NCBI RefSeq assembly: GCF_018332655.1
Contig: NZ_BOQL01000003.1
Span: forward strand, 83,068 to 147,067
Source of the DNA: Actinoplanes auranticolor
Lineage (GTDB): Bacteria; Actinomycetota; Actinomycetes; Mycobacteriales; Micromonosporaceae
Reading direction: 5' to 3'
Length of the DNA: 64,000 nt
Shown here: in pieces, positions 60,545 to 64,000 of the stretch
Position numbering within the stretch: position 1 is the first letter of the stretch
Layout: each line of letters begins with the position of its first letter
Made by a program: the position numbers and the translations under genes
Notes under the pieces: generated by a model
What the model was told of the DNA's origin: nothing
What the model saw: only the letters and a program-made list of their open reading frames with translations
The model's database searches: none

Positions 60545-61192
60545 ATGCGCGAGGAGTTTCAGGCCGACCTCACCGAGGTCAGTCGCCTGCTGGTGACCAT
60601 GGCGGAATCGGTCCGCGCCGCGATGCGCAAGGCGACCACCGCCCTGCTCAAGGCCGACCGGGAGGCCGCCGACGCGGTGGTGGCGCGTGACGCGGAGGTC
60701 GACGACATCTACCGCCAGGTCGAGGCCAAGGTGGCGGACACCATCGCCCGGCAGGCGCCGGTCGCGTCCGACCTGCGGATGGTCATCACCGCCCTGCACA
60801 TCTCGGCCGACCTGGAGCGGATGGGTGACCTGGCCGAGCACGTGGCCAAGACCGCCCTGCGCCGGCACCCCTCCCCGGCGGTGCCCGCCGAGCTGCGGCC
60901 CGTGTTCCGGCAGATGGCCGAGGTCGCCGACCGGATGGCCGACAAGATCACCACGGTCCTGGCCAGCCCCGACGCCGACCTGGCGGCGGAGCTGGAGAAG
61001 GACGACGACGCGATGGACGACCTCGAACGCGACCTGTTCAAGGTCCTGCTGCACGACGACTGGCCGTACGGGGCGGAGACCGCGATCGACGGCGCGCTGC
61101 TGGGCCGCTTCTACGAGCGGTACGCCGACCACGCGGTGAACGCCGGAGAGCAGATGATCTACCTGATCACCGGCAAGCCGGTCATCAACTGA
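60545..61192 (+). CDS. phoU: phosphate signalling protein PhoU
   Basis: A 215-aa protein of two three-helix PhoU repeats. The metal-binding ExxxD motifs are near DREAADAVVARDAEVDDIY and DAMDDLERDLFKVL, and LHISADLERMGDLAEHVAK and RFYERYADHAVNAGEQMIYL match the paired family consensus. It restrains the PhoR/SenX3 kinase under phosphate sufficiency. It is divergent from senX3-regX3 across the PHO box. No pst transporter genes are in the window. Confidence 0.95.
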   Translation: MREEFQADLTEVSRLLVTMAESVRAAMRKATTALLKADREAADAVVARDAEVDDIYRQVEAKVADTIARQAPVASDLRMVITALHISADLERMGDLAEHVAKTALRRHPSPAVPAELRPVFRQMAEVADRMADKITTVLASPDADLAAELEKDDDAMDDLERDLFKVLLHDDWPYGAETAIDGALLGRFYERYADHAVNAGEQMIYLITGKPVIN

Positions 61193-61203
61193 CCCACCCG
61201 CAC

Positions 61204-61241
61204 GAAAGGCCGGGACGCCCTGGCGGGCGTCCCGGCCTTTC
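61204..61241. terminator. strong bidirectional terminator phoU/gpm
   Basis: A perfect 17-bp stem (61204-61220 with 61225-61241) with a 4-nt loop. The ends AAA/TTT give a short T-tract in either direction. It lies between the convergent phoU (stop 61192) and gpm (stop 61257). Confidence 0.9.
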
Positions 61242-61256
61242 CGGTGTCGTGGCGGT

Positions 61257-62006
61257 TCAGCGGCCCTGGTTGGCGACCGCCGCGGCGGCAGCCTTGGCCA
61301 CCTCGGGGTCGAGGTAGGCGCCGCCCGCGGTGACCGGGCGCAGGGTTTCGTCCAGGTCGTAGCGCAGCGGGATGCCGGTCGGGATGTTCAGCCCGGCGAT
61401 CGCCTCGTCGGAGATCTGGTCGAGGTGCTTGACGATCGCACGCAGCGAGTTGCCGTGCGCGGTCACCAGGACGGTCTTGCCGGCCAGCAGGTCCGGCACG
61501 ATCGCGTCGTACCAGTACGGCAGGGCGCGCAGGAGAACGTCCTTGAGGCACTCGGAGCGGGGCTTGAGCTCCGGCGGCAGCTGGGCGTAGCGCGGGTCGG
61601 CGAACTGCGAATACTCGTCGCTGTCGTCGATCGGCGGCGGCGGGGTGTCGTACGAGCGGCGCCAGAGCATGAACTGCTCCTCGCCGTACTGCTCCTTGGT
61701 CTGCTTCTTGTCCTTGCCCTGCAGTGCGCCGTAGTGGCGCTCGTTGAGCCGCCACGAACGGCGCACCTGGATCCAGTGCCGGTCCGCGGCGTGCAGCGCG
61801 ATCTCGTTGGTGCGGATCGCCCGGCGCAGCAGGCTGGTGTGCACGACGTCGGGCAGCAGGCCGTGCTCCTTCAACAGCTCGCCGCCCCGCCGGGCCTCCT
61901 GCTCACCCTTGGCCGTGAGGTCGACGTCGACCCAGCCGGTGAACAGATTCTTGGCGTTCCACTCGCTCTCGCCGTGCCGCAGCAGCACAAGGGTCCCCAC
62001 AGTCAT
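61257..62006 (-). CDS. gpmA: 2,3-bisphosphoglycerate-dependent phosphoglycerate mutase
   Basis: A 249-aa glycolytic enzyme interconverting 3- and 2-phosphoglycerate. His11 in [10 protein letters not shown] becomes phosphorylated, the second catalytic His is in [10 protein letters not shown], and the substrate/active-site Glu is in [11 protein letters not shown]. Loop residues [10 protein letters not shown] match the family. ATG 62006 follows GGAGG; an ATG three codons upstream is less likely. The gpm-senX3-regX3 neighbourhood is conserved in actinobacteria. Confidence 0.97.
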   Translation of the reverse strand: MTVGTLVLLRHGESEWNAKNLFTGWVDVDLTAKGEQEARRGGELLKEHGLLPDVVHTSLLRRAIRTNEIALHAADRHWIQVRRSWRLNERHYGALQGKDKKQTKEQYGEEQFMLWRRSYDTPPPPIDDSDEYSQFADPRYAQLPPELKPRSECLKDVLLRALPYWYDAIVPDLLAGKTVLVTAHGNSLRAIVKHLDQISDEAIAGLNIPTGIPLRYDLDETLRPVTAGGAYLDPEVAKAAAAAVANQGR

Positions 62007-62150
62007 GCCCTCCATCCTGCCGCAGCCCCGGCCGGCCCGTGCGGCGACCCTCAGTGGCGACCACCACGTGGAAACCCGGCTGCGGGGTCAGGGCGCGATC
62101 AGTACGTTGTAAGGCTGCAAGGGTTTGCCGGTGCTTACGGGGGTGCACGC

Positions 62151-63488
62151 GTGCGCGGGTGGTTACAGCAGGCGACGGGCGGTCTACCGAGACAGTTCTG
62201 GTTCCTCTGGACCGGCACGCTGATCAACCGGCTGGGCGCCTTCGTCGTGATCTACCTGGCCATCTACCTGACCCAGGCGCTGGACTTCAGCCAGAGCCAG
62301 GCCGGTCTGGTGCTGGGGGCGTACGGGGTCGGCGGCGCGATCGGCACGATGACCGGCGGGGTGCTGGCCGACCGCTGGGGCCGGCGCCCGACCCTGCTCA
62401 CCGCCCAGTTCGGCGCGGCCGCTCTGATGCTCGCGCTCGGCTTCGCCGAGGGCTTCTGGCAGCTCGCCGCCGGGGCCCTGCTGCTCGGCGTCTTCGCCGA
62501 CGGGGTACGCCCGGCGTTCCAGGCCATGATGATCGACATCGTGCCGGAGCGGGACCGGATCCGGGCCTACTCGCTGAACTACTGGGCGATCAACCTCGGC
62601 TTCGCCAGCGCCGCCGTCCTGGCCGGTTTCGCCGCCCAGTTCGACTACCTGCTGCTGTTCGTCGTCGACGCGGCCACCACCCTGGCCACCGCCGTGATCA
62701 GCCTGATCTTCCTGGCTGAGACCCGCCCGGCGCGCACCGCCGCCCGGCCGCAGCGGGGGCGAGCGGCCCGCGGCCCCGGTCTGGGCACCGTCTTCCGCGA
62801 CCGGGTGTTCCTCGCCTTCCTGGTGCTCAACTTCTTCGTCGTGCTGGTGGTCATGCAGCACATGTCGACCCTGCCCATCTCGATGACCGCAGACGGCCTG
62901 AGCCCGGCCACCTTCGGCTGGGTCATCGCCATCAACGGCCTGATGATCGTGGCGGGCCAGCTCTTCGTCCCGAAGCTGATCGACGGTCACGACCGCACCC
63001 GGGTGCTGGCCCTGGCCACCCTGATCATGGGCGTGGGCTTCGGCCTGAACGCCTTCGCCGGCACCGTGGCCCTCTACGCCCTGTCGGTGGTGATCTGGAC
63101 CCTCGGCGAGATGCTCCAGTCGCCGTCGAACTCGGCGCTGATCGCGGAACTCTCCCCGGCCGAGCTGCGCGGTCGCTACCAGGGAGTGAGCTCGCTGTCC
63201 TGGTCGGCGGGCTCGGCCCTGGCCCCGATCGTGGGCGGCGTCGTGCAGCAGCATCTGGGCAGCACGGTCCTGTGGCTGGGCTGCGCCGGCATCGGCGTCG
63301 TGGTGGCGGCGGGCCAGATCGCCTCGGGGCCGGCCCGCGAACGCCGCGCGTCGGCCCTGCGAGCGGCGATGCCGACCGCACCCTCGGAGCCACCGATGCC
63401 GGCCGGAGCGCCGCCGTCCACCGGCGAAACCCGCCACGAGGAAGACACGACACCTCCGGCACCGATCAAAGTCCCGGACCGGGACTAG
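62151..63488 (+). CDS. MFS-family transporter
   Basis: A 445-aa major facilitator with about twelve membrane segments. The loop after TM2 is GVLADRWGRRPTLL (signature GxLaDrxGrrp), and the equivalent loop in the second half is KLIDGHDRTRVL. The C-terminal tail (about 395-445) is a charged, Pro-rich cytoplasmic end. Starting at GTG 62151 gives MRGWLQQATGGLPRQFWFLWTG before TM1. It is likely an exporter (DHA-like); the substrate is unknown. Confidence 0.9.
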   Translation: MRGWLQQATGGLPRQFWFLWTGTLINRLGAFVVIYLAIYLTQALDFSQSQAGLVLGAYGVGGAIGTMTGGVLADRWGRRPTLLTAQFGAAALMLALGFAEGFWQLAAGALLLGVFADGVRPAFQAMMIDIVPERDRIRAYSLNYWAINLGFASAAVLAGFAAQFDYLLLFVVDAATTLATAVISLIFLAETRPARTAARPQRGRAARGPGLGTVFRDRVFLAFLVLNFFVVLVVMQHMSTLPISMTADGLSPATFGWVIAINGLMIVAGQLFVPKLIDGHDRTRVLALATLIMGVGFGLNAFAGTVALYALSVVIWTLGEMLQSPSNSALIAELSPAELRGRYQGVSSLSWSAGSALAPIVGGVVQQHLGSTVLWLGCAGIGVVVAAGQIASGPARERRASALRAAMPTAPSEPPMPAGAPPSTGETRHEEDTTPPAPIKVPDRD

Positions 63489-63748
63489 ACGCCGGCTCGC
63501 CGGTTGGAGCCTGCCGGGGTTCGGCCGTGCAATCAGCCGGCAGGGTGAGGGTGGCCGCTCATGAGCCCGCCAGGCGAATGGTCACCCTCGCCCGGTCTCG
63601 GCGGGAGCGCCGGTCAGCACCCTGCAACCAGGCACGACATCCAGCTCCTGACCTTGATCGGGCGCACCCGGGTGTCCGCGAAGCCGTTCGGGGGTACGGG
63701 TATCCGATCGACGCAGCTCTACAACGGAACTCGAGAGGATGACACCGC

Positions 63749-64000
63749 GTGGCAGCCACCAGGACCGCCAAGAATCCGACGGCGCACAACGACTCCCCGA
63801 ACACCCCTGACGTGCGCGAGGGTGCGATCGCCAAGATGAAGGTCGCCGAACTGCGGCAGAAGCTGCGCACCCACGGCGTCAAGGACACCGCTGAGCTCAA
63901 GAAGCCCGAGCTGGTCCAGAGACTCATCAAGGCCGAGGTCGCCGCGACCAAGAAGGGCTCGACGGCCAAGAAGAGCACGAAGAGCACCGCGGCGAAGAAG
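63749..64000 (+). CDS. SAP/Rho_N-domain basic protein (3' end off window)
   Basis: Eighty-four codons are visible from GTG 63749, with GAGAGGAT ending 8 bp upstream. Residues about 25-62 (AIAKMKVAELRQKLRTHGVKDTAELKKPELVQRLI) form a helix-extended-helix SAP/Rho N-terminal-like fold that binds nucleic acid. It is followed by a Lys/Ala/Ser/Thr-rich histone-H1-like tail (TKKGSTAKKSTKSTAAKK) running off the edge. It is probably a nucleoid or RNA-associated protein. Confidence 0.82.
   Translation, partial: MAATRTAKNPTAHNDSPNTPDVREGAIAKMKVAELRQKLRTHGVKDTAELKKPELVQRLIKAEVAATKKGSTAKKSTKSTAAKK

Overview
The window is a stretch of high-GC actinobacterial chromosome with strong GC3 bias, many GTG starts and GGAGG-type ribosome binding sites. 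Gene content and order point to a sporulating, mycelial actinobacterium, most likely Micromonosporaceae (Actinoplanes/Micromonospora-like). Family-level assignment is an inference. No rRNA, tRNA, CRISPR array, insertion sequence or prophage was recognised. The only mobile-type element is an intein. Both edges cut a gene: a DUF6758 zinc-ribbon protein on the left and a SAP/Rho_N-like basic protein on the right.

Region 1 (1-10 kb) holds a TrmH-type RNA methyltransferase, a thioredoxin behind a textbook SigR promoter and an unusual AT-rich regulatory leader. Next is a Rv2578c/SplB-like radical SAM protein split by an intein exactly at its FeS-cluster motif and preceded by a perfect LexA/SOS box. 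Two DUF4190 membrane proteins flank an SDR oxidoreductase, followed by a lipoprotein, an EamA transporter and a HAD hydrolase.

Region 2 (10-24 kb) resembles the mycobacterial Rv1209-Rv1232c neighbourhood: PhzF, MgtE_N/CBS protein, DUF1003, Mrp, TatB, HtrA-like protease, O-methyltransferase, leucyl aminopeptidase, DUF3117, TagA and a DivIVA-domain protein. The sigE-rseA pair that lies between the methyltransferase and htrA in mycobacteria is absent here. A paaX-paaG-like pair and a secreted trypsin are interspersed.

Region 3 (24-39.5 kb) is more accessory. An orphan, atypical nuoA is divergent from korAB (2-oxoacid:ferredoxin oxidoreductase), with an iron-box-like dyad between them. Then come a K+ channel with an RCK domain, a secreted phospholipase A2, a cyclase/STAND-ATPase regulator carrying a repeat-filled insertion, a 1.3-kb gene-free stretch with two tandem-repeat arrays, an FmdB zinc ribbon, a lytic transglycosylase with a huge low-complexity cytoplasmic arm, a tandem GNAT and a secreted nuclease.

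Region 4 (39.5-64 kb) is a deeply conserved actinobacterial block. It contains rex-hemA-hemC-hemD and hemB (heme synthesis under redox control, with a Rex operator), a HAD hydrolase, a glutaredoxin, an AMP-ligase, the developmental ECF sigma factor BldN with its anti-sigma RsbN, an acyltransferase/epimerase pair, ribosomal protein bS22, a small HTH protein and proline dehydrogenase. It ends with senX3-regX3 divergent from phoU across a PHO box, then gpm and an MFS transporter. Perfect GC-rich hairpins lie between several convergent gene pairs.
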